Positions 33,565-45,032 of a stretch of DNA of 64,000 nt are shown one piece after another (positions within the stretch are counted from its first letter, which is position 1; each line of letters opens with the position of its first letter). The notes below the pieces were generated by a model that saw nothing but the letters and a program-made list of their open reading frames with translations, had not been told where the DNA came from and did not search any database. The position numbers were made by a program, and so were the translations under genes. Origin of the DNA: Lepisosteus oculatus (lineage: Eukaryota > Chordata > Actinopteri > Semionotiformes > Lepisosteidae); NCBI RefSeq assembly GCF_040954835.1, contig NC_090697.1, positions 27,459,001-27,523,000 on the forward strand. Direction: 5' to 3'.

Positions 33565-34165
33565 GAGAGGAAACCAGAGCACCCGGAGGAAACTCACTGT
33601 CAAGAGCAGTTCTTTCCGGGCCCTATGCGGACGACACGATCCGGAAGGTGAAGAAACAATAGGGAAAAATATCATGCAGGAGTGGGTCAGGAGACAGGGG
33701 GGCGTGTCCGAGGTGAGCAGGTGTCCAGGGGAAGTGAGTCCGGGGCAAACAATCCAAGCATAAATCCAAAAGGTAAATCCAAAATAGGAAGCAGAGTCCA
33801 AGACCAGGGGATCCATCCAAAGTAATTTAAAAACCAGAACCGGGTCAGGACCGGCGGGACAGGGAATCAGGAACAGGAAACTAAGACCATAACGGAGCCA
33901 GACGCAGCAGGACCCCGGGCTCTCACGAAACGGGATTCAATGAGAAGCCCCTGGCAAACACCTGCGTCTGGCTTTAAAGGTGGAACTAAAGAGGGGCTGG
34001 AATAAGGAACAGGTGTGGGGAATGGGACAGGACGAGGAAAGGCTGGAGCGCCCTTAAGAGGAGGAGTAACGATCGTGACACTCACGTGATCGGAGGCAGA
34101 ACCTACAAACTCCTCACAGAAAGCACCCCGGGGCCCCAACACTGCGAAGCAGCACTGCTGATGCC
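33565..34165 (-). mobile_element. tRNA-SINE fragment split by solo LTR copy 2
   Basis: GAGGAAACCAGAGCACCCGG before the LTR and CAGAACCTACAAACTCCTC to ACCGTGCC after it belong to one reverse copy of the ATCC-tailed family. Confidence 0.65.
33598..34080 (-). mobile_element. Solo LTR, copy 2, in a SINE, 5-bp target duplication
   Basis: This 483-bp copy is flanked by CTCAC on both sides (33593-33597 and 34081-34085). It is inserted in a reverse-oriented tRNA-SINE whose GGAGGAAAC and AACCTACAAACTCCTCACAG halves lie on either side. It is the same family and orientation as copy 1. Its TATA is changed to TTTAAA. Confidence 0.8.
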
Positions 34166-34169
34166 GCGT

Positions 34170-35640
34170 CACCGTGCCTCCTGATTAGCCGGCCCGTTTT
34201 GTTTAAATGCATGACCCCCTGGTCACTGTGGAGGAGTACGTAAACACTTCACATCTATTGTGCAAATGGCATGGTGTAATTTAGGCCTGTTCCAAGAGCG
34301 AACAAAAATAGCATCCCACAGTCTAAAAGCAGAATCACAGTCCTCTACTTAGCCCACAATATTGACCAGTGGGTTAGGGGGACCGAGAGATGAGACAATC
34401 GCTAACCACGTAATTAACACAGGGTATGAGGGGGCGGCAGTCAGAGGGATTGTGATAGGTCTTGAAAGACGCTTTGTTCCATTAGAAAACAGCAGTTAGT
34501 CAGATTACATAACACATTGGGAAAGTCACACAATCATGGGATGATCTATTTTTAACCACCTTGTGCTAATGTGACCACAAAGCACTTGGGTCATTGCTTT
34601 TAAATCTGTAAACTTTTACACTTTTCATCCTCTCTTACGTCAAAACAAAACAAAAAGAACATTTATTTTTCCAGAGAAGTGTCAGGAAAGACAAAACTAA
34701 AAATAAGCCTTGCTGTCTCTTCCCAGCACTGGAAAAAGGAGAGATTGCGAAAGAGGCTGAGTTGTCTTCAGCTTTGTAACACAGAGCAACCTCCGCGATC
34801 TGAAACATGTTCCAGCATTTATAACTCACTCTTTCAGAGCGACTGCATGAATATTCACTTAGTGCCCTTCTCAGCCTGGCTTTGTGGCTGCACAGCTGTG
34901 CAGTGTTCCAAAACCACAAAGGCTGTAACATTATTATTACTATATGAAACAGAACTGTTGAGCCATTTAATGCTTTTCCTGTGCTGATGTATTTCTTGTG
35001 AAAGATACTTTACCGAGGATAATGAAAATATTTCTGGGGTACTCTTTATATGCGTCAGCATGTGAAGAAGCCCGGTGTGTAAAAATATCTTACATGCTTA
35101 GCTTATTGCAATATTTAAAGATATCTGGAAAATGTATACAGTATTTCAAACTCCATGTGTAACTGGATTAGTATACTTGTGCCCATTGACAGTGCTTACT
35201 TCTGGTAAAGGCTGCAACAGGACAGAGCCTATCCCAAGAACCCATGTGTTCCAGTCCGTGGTGGTCTCACAAACACTTAAGAGTCACCGAACAGCTAGCC
35301 AGCACTCCTTTTCAAGGTGGAAGGAAACAGGAGCTCCTGCACAAAACCCATTGGGACACGGGTGAAACAGAAGGTTCCCCAGTCTAGTTCCCCAGTCAAA
35401 CCCAGGACCCAAGGCTAACTGCCACTCCACTGTGCTGCCCTCGTTGAGCTACCTTTCAAACCAAGATGTATGCACATGGATAATATGCCATTCCTTTAAA
35501 TATACTGTAATTCCACTTAATAAAATTGTCAACATCTTTAAATGTCCGTTTCTGGTCACCACAGCATTTTTCGATTTGCTACTGATGTTATGATGCAATG
35601 TATCAGTTCCCCCACCAGAGGGCAAGAACCGAATAGGACA
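34170..35640. other. Intergenic DNA without clear features
   Basis: No gene, RNA gene or clear element. A possible diverged repeat lies at 35200-35430. Confidence 0.4.
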
Positions 35641-35649
35641 CAACTTGCA

Positions 35650-35945
35650 CGGTGAGGGTTATCAGGGCTTTCTCGCAGTGCTGGGGTCCTGGGTTCAATT
35701 CTGGACCCGGGGTGCTGTCTGTGTGGAGTTTGTATGTTCTCCCCACTGTCCCGTGAGCTTTCTGCAGGTGCTCCGGTTTCCTCCCACAGTCCAAAGACAC
35801 ACTGGTAGGTAAACTGACTTCGGAGAAGACTGGCCCTGGTGTGTGTGTGTGCCCTCGAGTATATTCCCGTTGCTTGCCGGGACAAGCTCCGGTTACCCCG
35901 CGACCCTAAATTGGATGAAGCAGTTAGAAAATGGTTTGAATGTGT
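35650..35945 (+). mobile_element. ATCC-type tRNA-SINE copy
   Basis: The B box GGGTTCAATTCTGGACCC, GTGTGGAGTTTGTATGTTCTC, CTCCGGTTTCCTCCCACAGT and GCAGTTAGAAAATGG appear in order; the tail is short. Confidence 0.8.
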
Positions 35946-35949
35946 AATA

Positions 35950-38170
35950 GTGAATAACCTTGTTGTCAATACCTTTTTTTTAACTGCGTTATAGTATTAG
36001 TAGTAAATCAATTTACATACGTTTGTTCTAATGCAAAATGACCTATATTTGATCTTTGACTGAGTAAAATATATTGTAGATGTACACATACATACATTTC
36101 AGCTTTGATTCCAGCGATCCTGGAGTGCGTTTCGGTGACACGCTAACCCGGGAGCCCGGCCGCTCGGGGGAAGAGCGTGGTAATAAGCACTGTGCAAATT
36201 GAAATCGATCACAAGCGGGAAAACAAATTGCCAAGACGAAAACGTCTTCAAGTTGCATTAACTGCACGCCAGGCCACCATCATTGGCAGAATCAAAATCC
36301 TGGAGGCAGCCAGAGCGTAACGTTTCTCTTCCAGGTCTCAAGGCTGTGATTTTACCTCATGAATACAGTCGCTGCAATAATGCTGTATTATATTGAACCT
36401 GTGTTCAAGGTCGTCATTGTAAGTTTTCATTTTATTGGAGTAGGAAAGTAAATGAAAAATAATAGGCTAACAGGCTCAGCACCACAGTATTTACAATAAG
36501 GTTGGCAAATTAAGGGATTTAAATTAAACTGATCCAGACGAACTTCTGAAGCAAACGGCGACACCTTCCTCCAGCCGCATTATAGAGAAAACTACATCAC
36601 CGTACAGATGGACAATCTAAACAGTAACAACCACAGCCAGGGATTTTAAACAATTCTAAAACAGTAAGGCTAGTACATCCGAGCTTGATCCCACTCACTG
36701 AGAAGATTAGACTCGATCAAAGATCGAGTTTAGCCAGATTCTCTAGGGATTGGTTAGGTTTCCTTTTGGCATCCTCAATCACGCTTGCCACGAACAAATT
36801 TAGGTTTGAATGCCAACTATGTCAAAAATCAATGGTATTATATAGTCCATTTAAACGAATCCGCACGGGGTACCAAGTGACTAATTCGGTTTGGCCAAAT
36901 AGCTCGGTGTTTTCTGACTGACATTGTGCTGTGTGTTTTTACACTCCTCAAGGAGTGTGGCAATGTAATTGTACAATTTTATTTGACGCCGTGTATTTCT
37001 GGGGAGAGCTACTTCCACCACACTGTAGTCCTGCCTACGCTGCAGCTGCTCAGACGCACGTAACTATTTCTTCACCCTGGTTCTGACACTGTGGAAATGC
37101 ATGTTTGACTTCATTAACCGTTGAACGGTTGAACGAAGGTGGTGCAGGTCTGTTATATAATAATATACCAAGCGTGATTTTGTTTTCCCGATCCACTCTT
37201 AGAAAGTAGTGTTCCCGAGTGAATAATATCCACTACTCTGTCACATTTTTAATTAGCAACGATCGTTTATTACATCTTGTGTTAAAGCAGCAACGCACGA
37301 TTTACTTCTTTCTTCCATTCTATCTGGGGTTTCTCTGACGTTCCCATTTGTTTCCCTGTGGTCGACTGAGGTCGGACTGCGATTTATAAATGCTGTTACC
37401 AGCGTTGATATTGTTGCGGCGAATCTGCAGCCATGCCTTTTGAGACCTCTCAGTTATACGAGGGATAATAAACATCTATACAGCAACGGCAACAAAAAAA
37501 CCGACAAGATTGCTTTTGGTGTCGTAATTGTCTTCCAGAAAACTACTGTATAGTACTTCTTGCTAGACTCAAGGTAGCGTGGTGCAGGGACATTTAGTTT
37601 ATCCCTCAAGAAGACATAAAGCTGGATAAATGATCCAACAGGAAAGGGCATAATGCGAAAACAGGACTTGGATGATGTACTGAACCGTTCGAAGGAAGGA
37701 GACAGGGCTGGTTATGTTCAGCACACTAATTGAATCCCCACGTCCTGCAGACTCAACGCCACAGCCAAGTTTCTTCATTAGGCGCCGTCTGTGTTGCTCT
37801 GCGTGAAAGACAGCTTATTTGTGCCCTCTAGTGGGGTTTTTGTGTATGACGCGAGAATAGAGTTGGAAATCACTTCTACCCACTTCACAGAGGACGTGGA
37901 AAAAACAAGTCATAGGCTAACCGAACTGTATAAACTATAAACACACCCGAACTGAAACAAAAAAGGGAGCTCCGGTTGCGTGGAGCCAGCAGGTAATCTC
38001 TCAACCTGGGCGAACTCGGTTTTTCGCGGCAGAAAGAAAACGTAATTCCCCCCCTCCTCCACTTCCACAGGGGACGCTGATCTATCGCAGGGATTATACC
38101 CCGGCCCAAACTGTTGGTCCCAATTTTTACAACTAGGCGGATTAGACCACCTGGCTAATGTACCTCCGTT
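35950..38170. other. Intergenic DNA without confirmed features
   Basis: No protein homology seen. Short CpG-containing patches occur near 36110-36230 and 37960-38100. Short open frames do not look like known proteins. Confidence 0.35.
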
Positions 38171-38171
38171 A

Positions 38172-38265
38172 AAACACAACAGAGAGCTCAGCGGCAGGAC
38201 CGCGAACCCCTACAATCTGGCAGTTAGGAGACCCCAGATTTACCCACTACACTATGCTACCCTTC
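38172..38265 (-). repeat. tRNA-like SINE head or tRNA pseudogene
   Basis: The minus strand reads GGTAGCATAGTGTAGTGGGT with an A-box-like part, then GTAGGGGTTCGCGG, an imperfect B box. The cloverleaf is poor, so it is unlikely to be a functional tRNA. Confidence 0.35.
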
Positions 38266-38878
38266 GCTCGGGAAAATACACAGTGACAATATTCTGCAGT
38301 GACCGAGCCAGTCCGCGCCAGAACCGCGACCAGCGCTGTTTTCACTCTCAGTTTTCCTCTGCCCGTCCATTGTTCGGTGTCAATACCTCCCGATGCGCAC
38401 TCGGAATCCACAGCGGAGGTTGAAAATCAGGATCAGCCGAGTGCCCTCTTGCTCTTTCATAACAGGCCATGGTAGCCGAGTCAGTGATGGACCAGCGAGA
38501 CCTCGGCAGTTCACAAAACCTTTGCCGAACCTTGGTGTTTGTGAGTTTTTTCTCCTTTTCAAGAAACACAGAACTGCGCCATGTGAGACGTTTAATAAGC
38601 CTGTATCTATATTCGAATGTTTTCCGCTTCATCAGAGCTTGTTCGCTGTTTTTTTGTGTGAATGTGAATTCGAATCAACGTGTAAACTTTTATGTCCTTT
38701 AGATAGGTGCTTTTATGCCTTTATCCATAGAGACTTGAAATTGCACCCGCTTTTACAGCAGAATATTTTCAAAGCATTTTCACAGATGTTGCTCAAGGTT
38801 GTCTCCACCTATTATTAATCCTACAACTTTACAGTATCAGGCTCCTAAAAACTATTCACACCTGCTGCCTCAGGACAG

Positions 38879-39184
38879 TGTGGCGTTCACGTGGGGCGCT
38901 TTAACGGCTGCTCCGTCCCCCTGGGCCATGCGCACGCAGGGCGGGCCGGGAACAGCGCCTGAGGGGCGGGACTTGTGGGAACCGGACTGTATGTAAGGTG
39001 GTGGGGGCTGTGAGGGGGGCTCTTCCTTCTCGTGTCTGTACAGTATCAATGCAGGTGAAGCGCTGTAACCCCTTGTCCCTGGGTGTGTAACTTTCCCCGG
39101 GTCTGGTTAATACATTTGTTGTTCAACCCCTTTTGCGTGAGTCCTACGCCTACTCCATTACGTACCGAACTCCGGGGTTGTTAC
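38879..39184 (+). mobile_element. Possible solo LTR or short LTR-like unit
   Basis: A GC-rich unit runs from TGTGGCGTTCACG to GGTTGTTACA, with TG...CA borders and a CTGTATGTAAGG to AATACATTTGTTG stretch like an R/U5 boundary. No target duplication was found, so the call is tentative. Confidence 0.3.
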
Positions 39185-39294
39185 AATATCATCAGTGGGG
39201 TTTTAATCGGCACCCTAGATTGTCAAGCCACCAAAGGCCACTGTATAGGCCTAGACGGTAAGTTTGGTTGCTGCTGGAAGATGTGTAGCTGGAA

Positions 39295-39692
39295 GTAGGG
39301 GGCGTATAGTATGATGACACTGTACTGTAAAAAGGCGCCATCCTTCAAATGAGATGTAAAACCAAGGTCCTGACTGTCCATGGTCATTAAAAAGCTCAGT
39401 ATGTTTCCTGTAAATAGTCGGTTGTTCCTCCAGTGTCCATAAAATTTTAAATTTTCATCTGGCCTTTACCAATCATGGCCTCCTAATAATCCCCATCTCT
39501 GAACCGGATTCATCACTCTGTTCTCCCCACTGAAAGCTGGTGTGTGGAGAGTGTACAGGTGCGCTATGGGTGCTGTTACATCATTCAGGTGGTGGCTGCA
39601 CATTGGTGGTGGTGGAGGGGAGTCCCCATTATCTGTATGGCACTTGGAGTGTCCAGAAAAGCGCTATACTGTATAAGTGTTTATTATTATTT
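39295..39692 (+). mobile_element. Retroposon copy B with GCGCTATA and ATT tail
   Basis: It has the same block order as copy A at 22.46 kb: AAGGCGCCATCCTTCAAATG, TTTACCAATCATGGCCTCC, AAAGCTGGTGTGTGG, GCACATTGGTGGTGGTGG, AAAAGCGCTATA and a short ATT tail. Confidence 0.75.
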
Positions 39693-40179
39693 AAAGATAA
39701 CTTGGTGACATTGTCATCCAGGTCCTGAAATGCTTTTGCTAGTGCTGTGCCACAAAATATCTTTGCAGTAGGTACAGTTGTTCTGTGTTCTATGCCCCTC
39801 TCCTCCCATTTCCCTGTACTGTGAAGTAAATCCTCAAAGTTGATGTTGAAGCTGCTTGTTTGCCTGTTGTGTGGAAGGACAGGACAGGGACTTCAGTACT
39901 CTCTGTTGAATGTTGCCACACAAAAAAACAACTCTCAATTTTATAAACAGTGATGTGATGAAAGAGAATATGTACCATACTTTGATGTTAAATGTGCCAC
40001 TACTCATTACAGTAAGTGTCCCAAGCTCATTACACCACAAGTGTTTAGATTTGCTGGTGTCATTGATGACTGCATCACAGACCTGGGTCTTGGCTATCCT
40101 CTTCAGCTGTGCTGACAACTTCTAGAAAAACGAAGGCAGTTAGAGAGAGGGCACAGCAGTTTTTTCCATTGTCAGACAC

Positions 40180-40545
40180 AGAGGGCACTAGTGGAAACTA
40201 CATGGAACGGCATTTAAAAACAGACAACAGGAGGCAGTTCTTTACACAAAGGGTGGTGGGAGTCTGAAACCAGGTACCCAGCCATATGATTGAAGGTGAT
40301 ACCCTGGCTTCTTTCAAGAAACGGCTGGATGAGATTCTCTAATCAGGACAAGAGTCACTCCTTTACACAAAAGGTTGTGGGAGTGTGGAACAAACTACCC
40401 AGTCAATATGTTGAAGCAGATACTGTGGCTTCTTCCAAGAAACAGCTGGATGAGATCCTGGGATCAATTAACTACTAACTACTAAAGGGGCTGGATGGAT
40501 CAATAGGCTGTCTCCTGTCTGTGACCTGTCTTATGTTCTTATGTG
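40180..40545 (+). repeat. CR1-like LINE 3'-end copy, internally duplicated
   Basis: Two successive blocks (about 40235-40340 and 40360-40470) each contain CTTTACACAAA, GGTGGGAGTCTG or TGTGGGAGTGTG, and CTGGATGAGAT. The copy ends in CTTATGTTCTTATG, the CR1-type short tail. Confidence 0.8.
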
Positions 40546-41524
40546 CCTGATAGGAAACTCATTATCAGGATAGAATAAGACTATATATACTTTGAATATA
40601 TACTTTGTATATAGAGTTGTAGGCAAAGGCATGTATACCCTTTGTAAATGCTGCATAGGCACAAAAAACACCTGATTTTAAGATTGTATTGACAGTGACA
40701 GCAGAAAACTGTGTTCAACTACAGAACATTCACTAAGCCAAGCAATTTTACATTGCTCAATGCAAATCACTGAATAATGGTCCTATTACCGGAAAGTTCC
40801 CTACGTTCTTGGGTTTAAAGGACAGCTGAATGATGCCAGGATGGAGGCCCACACTGCTGCTGGAGACCTGATCTCTGGAATCACATGGACAGACTGGCAG
40901 AGCTGGGGAGCTGGTGGCTGTCATATCCGAGTGTGTCTGTGTTCACGTGTTCAGAAACAGCCACCACCAGCACTGACAAAATACTGGGTCTGTAGGAAAA
41001 CAACATTTTATTTTGCAACATTAGCAATGAATTATGCTGTCGAAAGCTTGGAATGCAATAAGATTGGGAGATTTTCTCCTGGTCAAAACTCAAGTGCTTC
41101 TTGAAGAGGCCAACAGTATCTTTGTATCTTAAGCAGCTGGCAGGGATGTTTCACCACTAAACATAAGCTTATCAGTTCCCCCATATCATCAGTTCTGTAT
41201 TCTTCAGGATTTTATACAATTAAATCAGCTCTCCTCTTGGTCTCCTCTGTTCTAGACTGAAGAGATTTAGCTTCCTGCAAATCCTCTGAGACCTGGAATC
41301 ATTCTGGTTGTTCTTCTTTGAATTCTTTTCAAGGCTAAAATTTCCTTTTTCGTGCTATGTTGGCCAAAGCTCACAATATTCTAAGTTCGGCTTTATTTGA
41401 GCATTGTATTGTCTGACCATAATTTCACCGGATTTCAATTCCACGCTCCGTGCTTCATAACCCAAGCTTTCTGCTTGCTTTTTAATGTTTCTCCACTTTA
41501 TCCTAATAAGGACATAACCGACAG

Positions 41525-42650
41525 TACAGTGCTTTGCAAAACTATTCAGACACCCGTGGTGTCCCCTTTTCTAAAATTGAAACATGATGCATACCCATTT
41601 GTTAAACTTTGTAAAATGCTCAAACTACAGACTTCTAAGGGTAAGATAAGTTACAGTAAATATCAGCAAAACCTTGCAAAATATGTTGCTTAGCTAAGTA
41701 TGGGGGTGGCTCTGTGGCTAAAGATCTGCACATGTGGCTAGACGGTTGCTGGTTCAAATCCTACAGCTGGCAGAGGAACCCTACTCCATTGGGCTCCTGA
41801 GCAAGGCCCTTAACCCCAACTGCTCCAGGGATGCTGTACAATGGCAGACCCTGCACTTTGACCCCAGGCTCTCTCTCTGTTTGTGTGTCTCATGGAGAGC
41901 AAGCTGGGGTATGTGAAAAGATAATTCCTGATGCAAGAAATTGTAAAGGGTTAATACAGCGATATTATTATTAAGTATGCAGGCCCTTGAAAGCATTTGG
42001 CAAAAGCACCTTTGCATTTACAGCCTCAAGTCCTTTTGAATGAGTCTCTACCAACCCTCCTCACCAGCATGGTGCAATATTTTCCCATCCGTCTTGGCAG
42101 ATTGGCTCAAGCTCTCTCAAGTTGCTTGGGGCTCTCAGTTTTCCACTCTTTCTCACTCTTTCCCCACTCTTTCAAAATCCTTCTTGGCCTCACAGTGGCA
42201 TCTCCCACCAGATTCCTGCTATTCACGCCGGAGTGACAGACAGGTCTAGGCAGTGTCTGGGTGCTTCCCATTTCTTAATGGTCCACGTCACCGTGCTCCA
42301 AGAGATATGAAGGGTCTTGGAAATCTTTTAAGACCCTTGTCCTGATTTGTCTATTTCTACCACTTTATCCCTGTGTGGTTTTGGCTCCTTGGTCTTCACG
42401 GTTGAATCTCAGCTTTGAAATTGTCTGCATCTCTGTGGGTCCTTACAGAGACAGGTGTTCTTCTTCTGAAATCATATGAACAAAAAATACTGCACAGAGT
42501 AAGTAATTATTAAGGTAGTCTTGTGCACCTAAAGTCAGTTAGGTTTGCCACACCAAAGGGTTTGAAAACTTCTGCATTCATGATTTCTCCATTTTCATTC
42601 ATATCAGCTATGCATTTCTGTTTTTCTTACTGGCCTTGAATGTGTGCCTT
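41525..42650 (-). mobile_element. Decayed Tc1-like element carrying a SINE, right end lost
   Basis: The left end TACAGTGCTTTGCAAAACT and CCCTTTTCTAAAATTG match the left end of the element at 55942. A SINE occupies 41703-41971. The remainder resembles decayed transposase sequence in reverse. The right inverted repeat is not found; the copy fades near GCCTTGAATGTGTGCC. Confidence 0.6.
41703..41971 (+). mobile_element. tRNA-derived SINE inserted in a Tc1 element
   Basis: The 269-bp insert is flanked by TAAGTATG (41695-41702 and 41972-41979). It has a tRNA-like head with A box TGGCTCTGTGGCTAAAG and B box GGTTCAAATCC. Then come GAGCAAGGCCCTTAACCCC and GGGATGCTGTACAATGG, and it ends with AAATTGTAAAGGGTTAATAC and ATTATTATTA. 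It is well preserved. Confidence 0.85.
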
Positions 42651-42944
42651 GCGGGTTACGTATATAACAGATATTAATTGTGACTACAAAGTGTCATGTC
42701 TGGAACTTTAAATGAGAAACACGTGGGATTGATTGAATAATTCTGTAAGGCCCCACACATAATCCTTTCATACAGGTCTGAGTCAGGCATGCGCTATCTT
42801 CAGTGTATGTTCCTACTTCCTGAAACTGATCAATATTGAATTTCTTTTTCCTAGTATCTGCCCGCTGCATGACCTTAAATCTCGAGTCTTTCTTATTGTT
42901 GTCTCCTTGCTGCTGTCCCCCCCTCTGGATTTTCTTCCATCCTT

Positions 42945-43220
42945 TCATCCATTTTCTAACCACTTTATCCAACACTGGGAATAAAGGATAACCAGGGAGC
43001 TGGAGCCCATCCTGGCAAGCAATGAGTGCAAGGCCAGATCAAAGGGCACACACAGACACGCTCACACCAGGGCCAATTTTCCCAGAAGTTAATTAACCTG
43101 GAGGAAACCCACGCAAACGTGGGGAGAACATACAGACTCCACACAGATAGTACTCCAGAAATTGAACCCAGGCCCCGAGTGCTCTGAGACAGGAATGCCA
43201 ACCACTGTGCTGCCATACTC
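42945..43220 (-). mobile_element. ATCC-tailed tRNA-SINE copy
   Basis: A reverse copy from ATCCATTTTCTAACCACTTT through GGGGAGAACATACAGACTCC, GAAATTGAACCCAGG (reverse B box) to ACCACTGTGCTGCC; nearly full length. Confidence 0.85.
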
Positions 43221-43224
43221 ATTT

Positions 43225-44270
43225 TTGTGTCTTCTGCCAATTTAAGATTCCCTTAACTGTACATCACAATCTAAGAGGAGCCAGGAGGAGCAACTTGTGC
43301 CAGTCGTGTTTTAATGTTCTAACCCTTGTAACCAGCAGGAGTACCAAAATGTTTATTGCTACTCTGGTATTTCATGTTTCACATCTTTTGGTGTTGGGGA
43401 GCCATGACACTGTGTTTTTCAAGTACCATTATGAAAAAAAAAGGTATTCAAATTGGGGTTAAAATTGGAAGACTTTGGTGGCCTGGAACAGTGGTGTAAC
43501 TGATATATATTGCATACAAAATTGAAATGCCTTGCTTCTTCAAAACATATAGTTGACAAAGAGGGGGTGAAAAAATAAATCCTAGAACTTTTTCACTGGC
43601 TGGTCTGTGAATATATAGATAGGCATGAGGATTAAGTCACTGAAGCGGACTGTGGAGATGCTTTTGGATGTCAGGAAACACACTCCTTGTGCAGCATACC
43701 TGTGTGTTTGGTGTAAGGTGCACCAGAGCATGCTGGGACATTCCCTGGACAGCCCTGTCACATGACATGACCTTGTTGAACATTTCTGAGGCCAGCCTGC
43801 ATATCCCATGCCACAGAGCCTGTCCAGAAACAGGATACCCTAGACACGCAGAGAGACTGCACCATCACTGCTCGTGTGGCCTTTATTTCCACTGGCAGTC
43901 ATGTGTGATACTTTTGAAAGTCTGAATATTCTAATTTCGAGACAGTTTCTAAAACAGAAGAGCCACTAATGACCCTTGTCAACCGCTGCATATGTTTTTT
44001 TTTAAATATATATACGTTACTAAAGACGGGCAGTGTATTTCAAACGCTTGAGAGAAATAAAAAACAATATTCAAAAAACCTTTGAAGTTAAATAAAACGC
44101 TGAGCGTTACTTAGCTCAGCAGTTTATTATACAAGTATACACTTCCTTCAAGCGCTGCAGCTACTACTGTGTGCAGAGCGCTCTGGGATTCTGGGAATCC
44201 GGGAAGCGCTATATTATCGCAATTAATTATTTTAATCATCAAGGAAACGTAGGCTCAGCAAATACACCTT
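43225..44270. other. Intergenic DNA without clear features
   Basis: I see no gene or element in this stretch upstream of the 44.96-kb gene. A TCTGGGATTCTGGGAATCC stretch near 44190 is partly like a ZNF143 half-site, which is weak. Confidence 0.4.
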
Positions 44271-44309
44271 TAAGATGCAACCACGTCCCTCCCCTTAGAA
44301 AAAAAAAAT

Positions 44310-44963
44310 GACATCAGTTTCAAGGACCAATGGCAGTGCTAGATCCGTGTCTGCGAGACGCACAGTGTGTATTTTTCATGGGAGAGTGTACGCTCCTGCT
44401 ACGAGTGCGTGTGTGTGAGAGTGGGGATGTGTGGTGTATGCGTGTCTGTGTGCAACCGAGTTGACATCGAGTCGAGACCCCTAAGAAGCTGTGCGTTTAT
44501 CATTTTTAGTTTTTGGACAGCGTTGCGGGGTGTGTGGAGGGGGGACCGATAAGTGTAGCTGGAGTTTTAGTAGGGACGATTGGAAAAGTAAGATAAAGTA
44601 ATTTATGGAGCCAGTGGGAACCGATTTTCGTGGGAGACTGTAAATCATTCACACGGTAACAAGAGGACAATGTGGACTTTTTATTTTCTCGCCGTAACCG
44701 TTCCATGAAAACTAAAGCTAGGTGGCCAGATTTCTTCTTGAAGTATTGATCAGATCGGACGGAGGGGCTGAAGACGTCTCCCCCTTTTCTCACCCCACGA
44801 CAGAACTTTCTTGAGTGAGTGCCTGCCTGCCTGTGTGCCTTTCTCGACTCTGTGCAGGCTTGTCACGCTAGTTACACCATCACCCCTGTCGTTATTTGGT
44901 TTAACCTCTCTTTTCCACGACCGAAATCAAACATTTCTATATATTTAAAAAAGAACAACCGCG
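44310..44963 (+). promoter_or_regulatory. Promoter and 5' UTR region of the 44.96-kb gene
   Basis: A CCAAT box (GGACCAATGG, about 44325) precedes a GT-rich, CpG-containing stretch (44360-44560) and a probable 5' UTR that leads to the ATG at 44964. No TATA box is clear. The start site is inferred. Confidence 0.4.
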
Positions 44964-45032
44964 ATGCTGAAGACTTTAACGAAAAAGCTGAGAAGACAGT
45001 CTCTAAATGAAATTCACCCTTTTCAGTTCAAG
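44964..45032 (+). CDS. First coding exon of the unrecognised gene
   Basis: ATG with G at -3, then 23 codons ending HPFQFK, and a strong donor AAG|GTAAGT. The exon ends in phase 0. The basic, Ser-containing peptide looks like a conserved N-terminus. Confidence 0.75.

Noticed and set aside
38469..38702. ORF starting MVAESVMDQRDLGSSQN in good start context
   Set aside because: Looks exon-like for about 22 residues, but there is no convincing donor site and no homology that I recognise; left out as a gene.
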